Assembly: GCA_022841625.1 (NCBI GenBank)
Contig: JALHRD010000006.1
Coordinates: 1 to 64,000, forward strand
Source of the DNA: Xanthobacteraceae bacterium
Lineage (GTDB): Bacteria; Pseudomonadota; Alphaproteobacteria; Rhizobiales; Xanthobacteraceae
Length of the DNA: 64,000 nt
Direction of reading: 5' to 3'
The notes below the pieces were generated by a model. That model was not told where the DNA came from. It saw nothing but the letters and a program-made list of their open reading frames with translations, and searched no databases. This document shows, one piece after another, positions 9,362 to 16,634 of this stretch. Every line of letters starts with the position of its first letter. The first letter of the stretch is position 1. A program made the translations under genes and the position numbers.

Positions 9362-10080
9362 GGCGCCACCATCAGCCGGTAGCCGATGCCGCGAACGGTC
9401 TGCACCAGCAACGGATTGGCCGGGTCCCGCTCGATCTTGCGCCGCAGCCTATTGACCTGCACATCGACGGCGCGCTCGCCAATCGCACCGCCATTGCCGC
9501 CACCGGCGAGCGCAAGGCGGGTCACTGTTTCGCCGGGCGTCGTCGCCAACAGCTTCAGCATCTCGCGTTCGCGGTCGGTCAGATGAACGACATCGTCGCC
9601 GCGCTTGAGCTCGCTGCGTGCGAGATGGAAGACGAACTCCCCGAAACGAACGATTTCGGCCAGCGGCGCAGCGGCCGGGCGCGCTCGCTTCAGGATGCTC
9701 GCAACCCGCAGCGACAATTCCCGCGGCTCAAACGGCTTGCCGACATAGTCGTCGGCGCCGATCTCAAGCCCCTGAATCCGGCTCTCGGCCTCGCCGCGCG
9801 CCGTCAACATCAGGATCGGAACGTTCGACGATGTCCGCAGCTTGCGGGCAAATTCGAAGCCAGTTTCGGCCGGCATCATGACATCGAGTATCAGGAGATC
9901 GAAACTCAATCCTTCGAGCTTGGAGCGCGCCTCAGCCGCCGACTGCACCGTGGTGACCCGATAGCCCTCGCCCATGAGAAAACGCGACAGCAATTCGCGA
10001 ATCCGGCGGTCGTCGTCGACCACCAAGAGATGCGGTGCGTCGTCGGGTAAATTGCTTATTTTAGCCCGGCCGGCTGCCAT
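9358..10080 (-). CDS. OmpR-family response regulator, PetR-like
   Basis: The 240-residue protein has a receiver domain (about 15-130) with the acidic pair VVDDD, the phosphoacceptor Asp in LLILDVMMPAETGFE and the conserved Lys in VGKPFEP, followed by a winged-helix output domain (ERAVDVQVNRLRRKIE, VRGIGYRL). It lies 14 bases after a MarR-type gene and overlaps the kinase gene. A MarR-regulator gene followed by this type of regulator matches the petP-petR arrangement of Rhodobacter, where it controls the cytochrome bc1 operon; orthology is inferred from order and domains only. Confidence 0.9.
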   Translation of the reverse strand: MAAGRAKISNLPDDAPHLLVVDDDRRIRELLSRFLMGEGYRVTTVQSAAEARSKLEGLSFDLLILDVMMPAETGFEFARKLRTSSNVPILMLTARGEAESRIQGLEIGADDYVGKPFEPRELSLRVASILKRARPAAAPLAEIVRFGEFVFHLARSELKRGDDVVHLTDREREMLKLLATTPGETVTRLALAGGGNGGAIGERAVDVQVNRLRRKIERDPANPLLVQTVRGIGYRLMVAP

Positions 10081-10094
10081 CGGCTCGCGTCCCT

Positions 10095-10640
10095 TCAGGA
10101 GCGCTGACGCCGCGCGCGGTCGGCTCGCGCAATAATTCGCAGCACGCCGTCGCGGTTGTCGGAATCGATGAGCGCCGTAAGAAAGCGGCGCGCCGCTTCA
10201 TAGCCATTCGGACCCAATTCGCCAAGTGCGCGGGCGACCCGCGCAGTCTGCAAGCCCGCGAGCTTGATCGCCAGGGTCTCGCCTTTCGATGTCACATAAA
10301 GTAGCCGCTGGCGGCGATCATTGGCGCCTTCCTTTTGCACCACATAACCTTGGTCGACGAGTTGCTTCAACACGCGCCCGAGCGATTGCTTGGTGATCTT
10401 GAGGATGTCGAGCAGTTCCGCCACCTTCATGCCCGGATTGCGATTGACAAAATGCAGGACGCGATGGTGCGCACGCCCAAAGCTCAACTTGGCCAGCACA
10501 TCGTCCGGCTCGCTGACAAAATCGCGATAGGCAAAGAACAGCAATTCAATGATGTCCCAGACCGGCTCATCCTGGCGGGCGATGCGGTCCCCGCCCGAAG
10601 GCCTGAGATCGGAAGTGGCGGGAGCATTTAGGTCAGCCAT
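10095..10640 (-). CDS. MarR-family regulator, PetP-like
   Basis: The 181-residue winged-helix protein has a dimerisation helix, the recognition region MKVAELLDILKITKQSLGRVLKQL (about residues 70-95) and a wing with DRRQRLLYVTSKGE. It is the first gene of a three-gene operon with an OmpR-type regulator and a histidine kinase. The ATG at 10640 lies close to its probable promoter and has no obvious Shine-Dalgarno sequence, so either the leader is very short or the real start is slightly downstream. An inverted repeat at 10661-10674 may be an autoregulatory operator shared with ilvE. Confidence 0.85.
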   Translation of the reverse strand: MADLNAPATSDLRPSGGDRIARQDEPVWDIIELLFFAYRDFVSEPDDVLAKLSFGRAHHRVLHFVNRNPGMKVAELLDILKITKQSLGRVLKQLVDQGYVVQKEGANDRRQRLLYVTSKGETLAIKLAGLQTARVARALGELGPNGYEAARRFLTALIDSDNRDGVLRIIARADRARRQRS

Positions 10641-10660
10641 ATTGACATATTTCGCTTGGT

Positions 10661-10674
10661 TTGATAACGATCAA
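10661..10674. promoter_or_regulatory. Candidate MarR operator, TTGAT-N4-ATCAA
   Basis: TTGATAACGATCAA is an inverted repeat with 5-bp arms, 20 bases upstream of the MarR-type start and 180 bases before ilvE. Size and symmetry suit MarR dimers. A TTGACA hexamer (10642-10647) lies next to it. No binding data can be inferred beyond position. Confidence 0.4.
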
Positions 10675-10852
10675 CTGCCAGCGTGGTTGAGCGCTCATTT
10701 CGCGAACCCCACGCCCGGTCGTTGCGCCGCCGCAGCCGGCGCCCGTTCATCGGCAGCGGAAACATACCGGGTGTTGGCCCGCGACGCAAAAGCGTACAAC
10801 AAATACGGCAAACGGCCGTAACCTTTGCCGATGGGCCAGATGGAGAAGCGCG

Positions 10853-11746
10853 ATGTCCGAGAAACCCTATGACCGGCTCGACGGCGTCATCTGGTACGAC
10901 GGCAAGCTCGTGCCTTGGAGCGAGGCCACGCTGCATATCTGCTCCCACGGCCTGCATTACGCGAGTTCGGTGTTTGAAGGCGAACGCGCCTATGGCGGCG
11001 AGATTTTCAAATGCACCGAACATTCCGAGCGCTTGAAGCGCTCAGCACAGACCCTCGATTTCGAAATCCCCTATTCGGTCGCTGAGATCGATGCCGCCAA
11101 GCGGCTGGTGCTGGAGAAAAACGGTCAGCAGGAAGCCTATATCCGACCTGTCTCCTGGCGCGGCTCGGAGATGATGGGTGTTTCGGCCCAGAACAATAAG
11201 ATCCATCTCGCCATCGCCACCTGGCAATGGCCGAGCTATTTCGATCCGGTGCAACGGCTCAAGGGCATTCGTCTCGACCTCGCCGATTATCGCCGGCCCG
11301 ACCCCGCAACCGCGCCGGCGCGCGCCAAGGCCGCGGGCCTCTACATGATCTGCACCATCTCCAAGCATAAGGCCGAGCGCAAAGGCTATGCCGACGCCAT
11401 GATGCTGGACTGGCAAGGCCGCGTCGCCGAATGCACCGGCGCCAATATCTTCTTCATCAAGGACGGCAAGATCCACACGCCGATCGCCGATTGTTTCCTC
11501 GACGGCATCACCCGCCGCACGGTGATGGATCTTGCCCGAAGGCGCAGCATCGAAGTGATCGAGCGGCGCATCATGCCGGACGAACTGGCGCAATTCTCCG
11601 AATGTTTCATCACCGGCAGCGCCGCCGAAGTTACCGCGGTGTCGGAAATCGCCGATTGGCGCTTCACGCCCGGCAGCATCACTCGGCAGTTGATGGACGA
11701 TTACACCGCCGAAGTGCAGCCCAAGGGCAAGGCCGCCGCGGCTTAA
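10853..11746 (+). CDS. ilvE: Branched-chain amino acid aminotransferase
   Basis: Class IV PLP aminotransferase of 297 residues that interconverts Leu/Ile/Val with their 2-oxo acids. Features are DGVIWYDGKLVPW, the HGLHYASSVFEGERAY block, the region ISKHKAERKGYADAMMLD and the conserved AECTGANIFFIKDG. A GGAGAAG site precedes the ATG. It is divergent from the MarR/OmpR/kinase operon; the leader holds a palindrome TACGGC-N5-GCCGTA (10804-10820). The convergent DUF1460 gene ends 12 bases downstream. Confidence 0.94.
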   Translation: MSEKPYDRLDGVIWYDGKLVPWSEATLHICSHGLHYASSVFEGERAYGGEIFKCTEHSERLKRSAQTLDFEIPYSVAEIDAAKRLVLEKNGQQEAYIRPVSWRGSEMMGVSAQNNKIHLAIATWQWPSYFDPVQRLKGIRLDLADYRRPDPATAPARAKAAGLYMICTISKHKAERKGYADAMMLDWQGRVAECTGANIFFIKDGKIHTPIADCFLDGITRRTVMDLARRRSIEVIERRIMPDELAQFSECFITGSAAEVTAVSEIADWRFTPGSITRQLMDDYTAEVQPKGKAAAA

Positions 11747-11757
11747 TAGCCACCGGT

Positions 11758-12534
11758 TTAAGCGCGGTCGAACGACATCTCCGTAGGCCGCAGCAGCGCC
11801 ACATGGCGGACGCCATTGGCAACGACAAAAAGCGCCATCGGCTCTTCAACAACCCGTCGTCGACTCTGCGCCGCGTGCCGCAGGTTCAATTCTCCGTGTG
11901 GCCCGCGCATCACCAAACCGGTGTGAAAGAAATCGAGATTTTCCCGCTTCGAAACAAAGCCGATAATATCGCCGCTCGCCAGCGCGTCCGGATGCGCCAG
12001 CGCCGCATCCGTCGGAACGCCAAGGATCGACACCCGCCGTCGACCGAGATTGCTCCAACGCACAGTTTTCTCAATTGTCACGGCCTGCGGCAGCGCGACC
12101 GGTTGGCCGATTCCGTTCTCGACGGCGCGGCGAATCCATTCCGCGAAATAGTGATTACGCCGATCCCAGCGTACGACGCCATCGGCATAGCGGATTTTCC
12201 TTAGGGCCAGATCGAAAGCGCCGTAGTCGCGCGCCAACGCCGCCGCCAGCACGACTTCGCAATAGGTAACGCAATCGAAAGCATCGTCACGGACCACGAA
12301 CTGCTCCGGCTGCCGCGGCCCGCCGATCAGCGTATTGGCGCGATAGCGGGTGCCAAGCAGCGCATGGGAGATGAATTCGATGCGCGCCGATATCGGTTCG
12401 AGCCCGCGCGCCGCGTGAATCAGACGCGCGACCTGACCGCCTTTTTGAGCGAATGAAGCACCGCCGCCGCCGGCCAGCAGTGCAACTCCGCCAAACACTT
12501 GTAGAAACATTCGGCGATCGAGCGGATGCACCAT
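11758..12534 (-). CDS. DUF1460 (N-acetylmuramoyl-L-alanine amidase-like) protein, probable Tat export
   Basis: The 258-residue protein starts with a Tat-like signal (LDRRMFLQVFGGVALLAGG, cleavage near Ala-29). The mature part has the DUF1460 signature: an N-terminal SHALLGTRYRANTLIGG, the nucleophile region DDAFDCVTYCEVVLA, IRYADGVVRWDRRNHYFAEW, and a late His in FFHTGLVMRG. The family is structurally NlpC/P60-like, so cleavage of a peptidoglycan peptide or amide bond is likely, but the substrate is not known. A TATAAT hexamer on the minus strand (12574-12579) could be its promoter. The TetR gene upstream is on the same strand. Confidence 0.82.
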   Translation of the reverse strand: MVHPLDRRMFLQVFGGVALLAGGGGASFAQKGGQVARLIHAARGLEPISARIEFISHALLGTRYRANTLIGGPRQPEQFVVRDDAFDCVTYCEVVLAAALARDYGAFDLALRKIRYADGVVRWDRRNHYFAEWIRRAVENGIGQPVALPQAVTIEKTVRWSNLGRRRVSILGVPTDAALAHPDALASGDIIGFVSKRENLDFFHTGLVMRGPHGELNLRHAAQSRRRVVEEPMALFVVANGVRHVALLRPTEMSFDRA

Positions 12535-12612
12535 GGCTTTGCCCCGTGGCTGAGCGCAGCATGAATTACCAGCATTATACTGGCAAGTTGGCGTGCGAGC
12601 CTCCGTGTCGCT

Positions 12613-13236
12613 CTATTTCGGGGCGTGCGCCGCGATCAGGGCTTCGCTCATGCGATCAAGGCGGGCGCCGAGCCCGTCGATCCCGACGCTTTGCGCGGTC
12701 ACGCGCGCGCCTTCAAGCATCAGGCCGAGTTCGTCGGCCAGCAACTCCGGCTCCTTGAGGCCGGCGGCGCGGCAAAGCGCGATCACCTTGTCACGAGTCG
12801 CAGACTTGCATTCCTCGATGACGCGCCGCGCCGGATGGTCCTTCTCCGGCAGTTCGACCGCGGCGTTGGCCAGCGGGCAGCCACGCTCGTCGCGGCTGAC
12901 GACATGGCCGAACATCTCTTTGAGCCAGGCGCGCAGTTGCGCGAGTGCATCACCAGGATGCTGCGCGTTAAGCCGCTCCCAGCAGGCAGCCTCCCCCTTG
13001 GCCGACTGGCGCAGATACTCGGCGACCAATTCGTCCTTGGACGCGAAATGACGATAGAGCGTCATCTTGTTGGTGCCGGCCGTCTCGGCAATGGCGTCGA
13101 CACCAACGGCTCTGATCCCATGACGATAGAACAGATCAGCGGCAACCGCGAGGATGCGTTCCCGAGGCGGCATTCTCTCTGCTTTGTCAGGGGCTACAGA
13201 CGCTTTTGCGCTCACGGTCGATTGGCCTCTTGACAC
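12613..13236 (-). CDS. TetR-family repressor divergent from ene-reductase (NemR-like role)
   Basis: The 207-residue protein has a standard TetR helix-turn-helix at about residues 25-72 (RERILAVAADLFYRHGIRAV, AETAGTNKMTLYRHFASKDELV) and a ligand domain with the RGCPLANAAVEL segment. It contains four cysteines, in AACWER, RGCPL, EECKS and ALCRA, which could make it sensitive to electrophiles as in NemR; that is inference. It is divergently transcribed from the Old Yellow Enzyme gene, with two palindromic operators between the starts, so autorepression and control of the reductase are very likely. Confidence 0.88.
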   Translation of the reverse strand: MSRGQSTVSAKASVAPDKAERMPPRERILAVAADLFYRHGIRAVGVDAIAETAGTNKMTLYRHFASKDELVAEYLRQSAKGEAACWERLNAQHPGDALAQLRAWLKEMFGHVVSRDERGCPLANAAVELPEKDHPARRVIEECKSATRDKVIALCRAAGLKEPELLADELGLMLEGARVTAQSVGIDGLGARLDRMSEALIAAHAPK

Positions 13237-13240
13237 AGGT

Positions 13241-13283
13241 GTTACCGGTAAGTACCTATCATATAATGTTACTTACCAGTAAC
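13241..13283. promoter_or_regulatory. Double TetR operator flanking a TATAAT promoter
   Basis: Two near-identical palindromes face each other: GTTACCGGTAAGTA (13241-13254) and TTACTTACCAGTAAC (13269-13283). Each core (TTACCGGTAA, perfect; TTACCAGTAA, one mismatch) is itself palindromic, and the two together make a larger inverted repeat. A TATAAT (13262-13267) sits between them. This places repressor sites directly over the divergent promoters of the TetR gene and the ene-reductase. Confidence 0.75.
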
Positions 13284-13339
13284 ACAACATCGGCTGCCTG
13301 TCATCCCCTGGCCGGAGTCGCATTATCAGGAGCCCCCTT

Positions 13340-14461
13340 ATGAGCGTCCAACCCTCCGCCAACCACCCCCACCCGGTCCGACCGCAACCAACACTGTTCT
13401 CGCCCTACGCGTTGGGCAATATCGCGCTCAATAATCGACTGGTATTGGCGCCGATGACGCGCAGCCGCGCGCTCAAAGATAACGTCGCGAACCCTGTGGC
13501 TGCGACCTATTACGTGCAGCGCGCGTCGGCCGGCCTTATGATCACCGAAGGGACCCAGGTGAGCCCACAGGGCGTCGGCTACATTCGGACGCCCGGCATC
13601 CATTCGCCCGAGCAGGTCGAGGGCTGGAAGCGGATCACTGACGCCGTGCATCGGGTCGGCGGCACCATCTTCGCGCAGCTCTGGCACGTCGGCCGCGTCT
13701 CGCATCCTGATTTCCATGGCGGCGAATTGCCGGTCGCGCCGTCCGCCCTGCCGGTCACGGGCGAAGCCTTCACGCACAACGGCAAGGTCAATATCCCGAC
13801 TCCGCGTGCGCTCGAAACCAATGAGATCCCGGGCATTGTCGCACAATTCCGCAAGGGCGCCGAGAACGCAAAGGCCGCCGGCTTCGACGGCGTCGAACTC
13901 CATGGCGCCAATGGCTATCTCCTGGATCAGTTCCTGCGCGACGGCACGAACCAGCGCACCGACGCCTATGGCGGAAGCGTCTCCAAGCGCGCGCGGTTGC
14001 CGCTCGAGGTAACCGAGGCGGTGGTCGAGGTGTTCGGCGCAAGCCGCGTTGGCTACAAGCTCTCGCCCTACTTCGCCGGTTACTCGATGTCGGATTCCAG
14101 CCCGGTCGCCACCTTCAGCCACATCGCCAGGGAGCTTGGCAAGCTGGGTGTCGGTTATCTGCACGTATCGGAAGCGATCGCCGGACCGATGAAGGTCGAC
14201 GGCGCGGTGCGCGTCACGCCGCTAATTCGCAATGTATACGACGGCGCCTTGATCGCGAACGGCGGCTACGCCGCCGACTGCGCGGAAACGGCGATCGCGG
14301 GCGGGCAAGCCGATTTGGTCGCGTTCGGCGTGCCGTTCCTGGCCAATCCGGATCTGCCACTACGGTACCGCAACCGCGCACCGCTCAACGCGCCGGACGC
14401 ATCGACGTTCTATGCCGGCGAGGACAAGGGCTACATCGACTATCCCGCGCTGAGTCACTGA
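13340..14461 (+). CDS. nemA: Alkene reductase, Old Yellow Enzyme family (NemA-like)
   Basis: FMN-dependent NADPH reductase of 373 residues acting on activated alkenes, maleimides and nitro compounds. It shows the TIM-barrel family blocks NRLVLAPMTRSRA, the phenolic-ligand-binding region FHGGELPVAPSAL, HGANGYLLDQFLRDGTNQRT and DAYGGSVSKRARLP, and the phosphate-binding end LIANGGY. AGGAG precedes the ATG by seven bases. The divergent TetR gene and the double operator suggest induction by electrophiles. A 61-residue gene follows 23 bases downstream and may be co-transcribed. Confidence 0.93.
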   Translation: MSVQPSANHPHPVRPQPTLFSPYALGNIALNNRLVLAPMTRSRALKDNVANPVAATYYVQRASAGLMITEGTQVSPQGVGYIRTPGIHSPEQVEGWKRITDAVHRVGGTIFAQLWHVGRVSHPDFHGGELPVAPSALPVTGEAFTHNGKVNIPTPRALETNEIPGIVAQFRKGAENAKAAGFDGVELHGANGYLLDQFLRDGTNQRTDAYGGSVSKRARLPLEVTEAVVEVFGASRVGYKLSPYFAGYSMSDSSPVATFSHIARELGKLGVGYLHVSEAIAGPMKVDGAVRVTPLIRNVYDGALIANGGYAADCAETAIAGGQADLVAFGVPFLANPDLPLRYRNRAPLNAPDASTFYAGEDKGYIDYPALSH

Positions 14462-14484
14462 CTGCACAAATAGAGTGAGGACCC

Positions 14485-14670
14485 ATGCCACATCAAGAAC
14501 TCACGCTAGACGACGCGCTGTCCGACCCACTGGTGCGGATGGTGATGGCAGCCGACCGTGTCGATCCGCAGGCGTTGCGCGCAATACTGAATTCCATCGC
14601 GTCAACGCTCGACCGCGCGAAACTTAAACCGCAGCGCGGCGCTGCGTTCCACGCAACGAATTGCGCCTGA
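14485..14670 (+). CDS. Small hypothetical protein downstream of ene-reductase
   Basis: The 61-residue reading frame starts MPHQELTLDDALSDPLVRMV behind a good GAGTGAGG site. It looks like a cytosolic helical protein with DRVDPQALRAILNSIASTL and a basic tail. I recall similar short proteins of unknown function in Bradyrhizobium relatives but cannot verify this. Position suggests co-transcription with nemA, and a terminator-like hairpin follows at 14723-14775. No function is assigned. Confidence 0.6.
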   Translation: MPHQELTLDDALSDPLVRMVMAADRVDPQALRAILNSIASTLDRAKLKPQRGAAFHATNCA

Positions 14671-14722
14671 CCACGTTACCGCACTGTCGTGGCGTGTCCC
14701 CGCCCCGCCCCACGCCGCGCAC

Positions 14723-14775
14723 GCGCCGGATGACTCGTCCGCCCCCGGATGAAGTCGTCCGGCGCTCAATTTTTT
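14723..14775 (+). terminator. Rho-independent terminator after nemA and the small gene
   Basis: GCGCCGGATGAC (14723-14734) pairs with GTCGTCCGGCGC (14754-14765) with one mismatch. Inner TCGTCC/GGATGA pairing extends the stem, and TTTTTT follows at 14770-14775. Orientation fits the plus-strand nemA transcript. Confidence 0.65.
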
Positions 14776-14799
14776 CGTCATGGCGGGGCTTATCCCACC
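14776..14799. repeat. Half unit of the MAGLVPAI-type repeat, copy 2 (degenerate)
   Basis: CGTCATGGCGGGGCTTATCC resembles the first hairpin of the repeat at 6211-6294, with the stem partly decayed. On the other strand it reads MGGISPAM, a variant of the typical peptide. A related arm (GTCGTGGCGTGTCCCCGCC) lies about 90 bases upstream near 14690, so the terminator may sit within a decayed full unit. Confidence 0.5.
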
Positions 14800-14858
14800 T
14801 ACGCGCCAAAGCCGGCATACGCGACTTGCGAGACACTCACAGGCAACAGCGATTGGCA

Positions 14859-15347
14859 TTACTCCGCCGCGTCGCGGCGGCCCGGCGCCGGTTCGCGCCA
14901 GCGTTCGACCGCGCCGTCGTCGGACTGCTTGGCCTCGACCCAACTGGTGGCGCCGGCTACCTCAACTTGTTTCCAAAACGGCGCGCGTGCCTTGAGGTAG
15001 TCCATCAAGAATTCGGCGGCGGCGAAGGCGTCATGGCGGTGCGATGACGCCGCCAGCACCAAGACGATCGGCTCGCCCGGCGCGATCCGGCCAAAACGAT
15101 GAATGACGGTGACGCCCAACAGCGCCCAGCGCGACTGCGCCTCCTCGACATGACGCGCGATCTCAGCCTCGGCCATGCCGGGATAGTGCTCAAGCGTCAG
15201 CGCTGCGATCGGCGCACCATCCTCAGCGCCACGGCAGATGCCGGTGAAGGCGACCACCGCGCCCATGTCGGTCCGACCGCGCGTCAGCGCCGCCGTCTCG
15301 GCGGCGGCGTCGAACGGCTCACGCTGCAGGCGGATGGTCGCAGGCAT
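14859..15347 (-). CDS. moaE: Molybdopterin synthase catalytic subunit MoaE
   Basis: MoaE (162 residues) holds precursor Z while sulphur from MoaD is inserted to make molybdopterin. Conserved parts include GAVVAFTGICRG, LTLEHYPGMAEAEI, VIHRFGRIAPGEPIVLV, SSHRHDAFAAAEFLMDYLK and the catalytic-lysine region APFWKQ. It begins 3 bases after the moaD stop, giving the operon pgsA-moaD-moaE. Its stop lies in a region with repeat and terminator sequences of the convergent nemA transcript. Confidence 0.95.
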   Translation of the reverse strand: MPATIRLQREPFDAAAETAALTRGRTDMGAVVAFTGICRGAEDGAPIAALTLEHYPGMAEAEIARHVEEAQSRWALLGVTVIHRFGRIAPGEPIVLVLAASSHRHDAFAAAEFLMDYLKARAPFWKQVEVAGATSWVEAKQSDDGAVERWREPAPGRRDAAE

Positions 15348-15350
15348 TGC

Positions 15351-15602
15351 TCAGCCTCCCGTCATCGGCGGGAAGAAAGCGATCTCGCGCGCACCGCCGA
15401 TCGCGGTCTCGGGTCGAACATGGGTGCGATCGATCGCCGCGCGAATGACCCGCGGATTCTCGAAGGCGTGGGCATATTCATCGCCGCGCTTGGCAAGCCA
15501 GGCCATTAGATCGCCAACCGTCGAAATGCCCGCCGGCAACTCGACGTCTTCCTGCGGCTTGCCGATGCGCTCGCGCACCCATGCGAAATAAAGCAGCTTC
15601 AC
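15351..15602 (-). CDS. moaD: Molybdopterin synthase sulphur carrier subunit MoaD
   Basis: This ubiquitin-like protein of 83 residues starts MKLLYFAWVRERIGKPQEDV and ends with the required Gly-Gly (AFFPPMTGG), which is adenylated and thiocarboxylated by the MoeB-type enzyme before donating sulphur to precursor Z in the MoaE complex. Length and both ends match MoaD. It sits between pgsA (44 bases upstream) and moaE (3 bases downstream) on the minus strand. Confidence 0.95.
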   Translation of the reverse strand: MKLLYFAWVRERIGKPQEDVELPAGISTVGDLMAWLAKRGDEYAHAFENPRVIRAAIDRTHVRPETAIGGAREIAFFPPMTGG

Positions 15603-15646
15603 GCCAACACCTGTTTTGGCTCTGTTGCAAACATCGCAATTCTATA

Positions 15647-16267
15647 TCAATCGATCAAATGGCGCAGCCCAGCGCGGAAATAATCCCAGCCGGTATAGAG
15701 CGTCAGCAGCGCGGACAGCCATAATAGCGACAAACCGATGATCGTCACCACCGGCACAATCGCGTCGCCGGCGTCGCCCGCGATCAGGAAACCGATCGCG
15801 ACCATCTGCAGAACCGTCTTCCACTTGGCGAGCCGCGTCACCTCGACCCGGACATTAAGCCCGGCAAGGTATTCACGCAGCCCCGACACCAAAATCTCGC
15901 GGCACAGAATGACGACCGCCGCGAACAGCGACCAGCCGCGAATGGTGCCGTCCGACACCAGCATCAACAGGCAGGCCGACACCAGGAGCTTATCGGCGAT
16001 CGGATCCAGCATGCGGCCGAACGAGGACAGCTCACCCCACTTGCGCGCCAGATAACCATCGAAGAAATCCGTTACTCCCGCCGCGATAAAAATCGCCAGC
16101 GCAACCAAACGCAGCCATTCGCCGGAGCGGGGCACTTCTTGAAAGAAGAGACACAACACCACCGCCGGCACGGCGACAATGCGCGCATAAGTCAGCAGAT
16201 TCGGCAGCGCAAAGGGGCGCGCCGGCAACGGTTGGGCCGGAATCGGCCTGCTGGTGACCCCATCCAT
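15647..16267 (-). CDS. pgsA: CDP-diacylglycerol-glycerol-3-phosphate 3-phosphatidyltransferase
   Basis: Makes phosphatidylglycerophosphate for phosphatidylglycerol synthesis in the inner membrane. The 206-residue protein has about five to six membrane helices and the CDP-alcohol phosphotransferase motif D-x2-DG-x2-AR-x8-G-x3-D-x3-D, seen as FFDGYLARKWGELSSFGRML followed by DPIAD. It heads the pgsA-moaD-moaE operon. Two tandem CTAG palindromes (16348-16516) lie between it and the divergent HtrA-like gene. Confidence 0.94.
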   Translation of the reverse strand: MDGVTSRPIPAQPLPARPFALPNLLTYARIVAVPAVVLCLFFQEVPRSGEWLRLVALAIFIAAGVTDFFDGYLARKWGELSSFGRMLDPIADKLLVSACLLMLVSDGTIRGWSLFAAVVILCREILVSGLREYLAGLNVRVEVTRLAKWKTVLQMVAIGFLIAGDAGDAIVPVVTIIGLSLLWLSALLTLYTGWDYFRAGLRHLID

Positions 16268-16347
16268 CGACTACATGTAGTCCGGTTCGCCCGGACTCAA
16301 AAGGGGGCCGGTTGGATTACACACCAACAATAATCAGCGCATTCGGA

Positions 16348-16425
16348 GCTAGCGGTCCGATTCTAACATTCGCATACCATTTCCGCGCGCGATTTTGCGA
16401 ATGTTAGAATCAAAGGACCACTAGC
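16348..16425. repeat. CTAG-ended palindromic repeat, family B copy 1
   Basis: GATTCTAACATTCGCA (16359-16374) and TGCGAATGTTAGAATC (16396-16411) form a perfect 16-bp inverted repeat. The outer ends GCTAGCGGTCC and GGACCACTAGC also pair with one mismatch. From CTAG to CTAG the unit is 76 bp. Each arm carries a GANTC site. Confidence 0.85.
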
Positions 16426-16437
16426 AAGTATAAGCTG

Positions 16438-16516
16438 CTAGTGGAGTTTTGGATTTGACATTCGCATCGCGTGCTTGCTGCCAGGTGGGTAGCGAATGTC
16501 AAATCCACTCCACTGG
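16438..16516. repeat. CTAG-ended palindromic repeat, family B copy 2
   Basis: GGATTTGACATTCGC (16451-16465) and GCGAATGTCAAATCC (16492-16506) form a perfect 15-bp inverted repeat. Outer ends CTAGTGGAG and CTCCACTGG extend it. It lies 13 bases after copy B1, and the facing ends CCACTAG and CTAGTGG pair with each other. Confidence 0.85.
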
Positions 16517-16634
16517 CGTATCGGGTCACTTTCACGTCACCCAGGCACCTTCGTCAATCCGGCCGGCGTCCGGACCACTTTCGCCCGGGCCCGCGAACGA
16601 CCACATAACAGTCAAACCCGGGAATGTTTGTAAC

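Larger units (their letters stand above)
16268..16634. other. Divergent intergenic region with two tandem palindromes
   Basis: These 367 bases between pgsA and the HtrA-like gene hold repeat copies B1 and B2 separated by 13 bases. An open frame upstream of the protease gene starts inside B2 and is unlikely to be translated. No other gene was seen. Promoters for both flanking genes should lie outside or next to the repeats. Confidence 0.6.
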
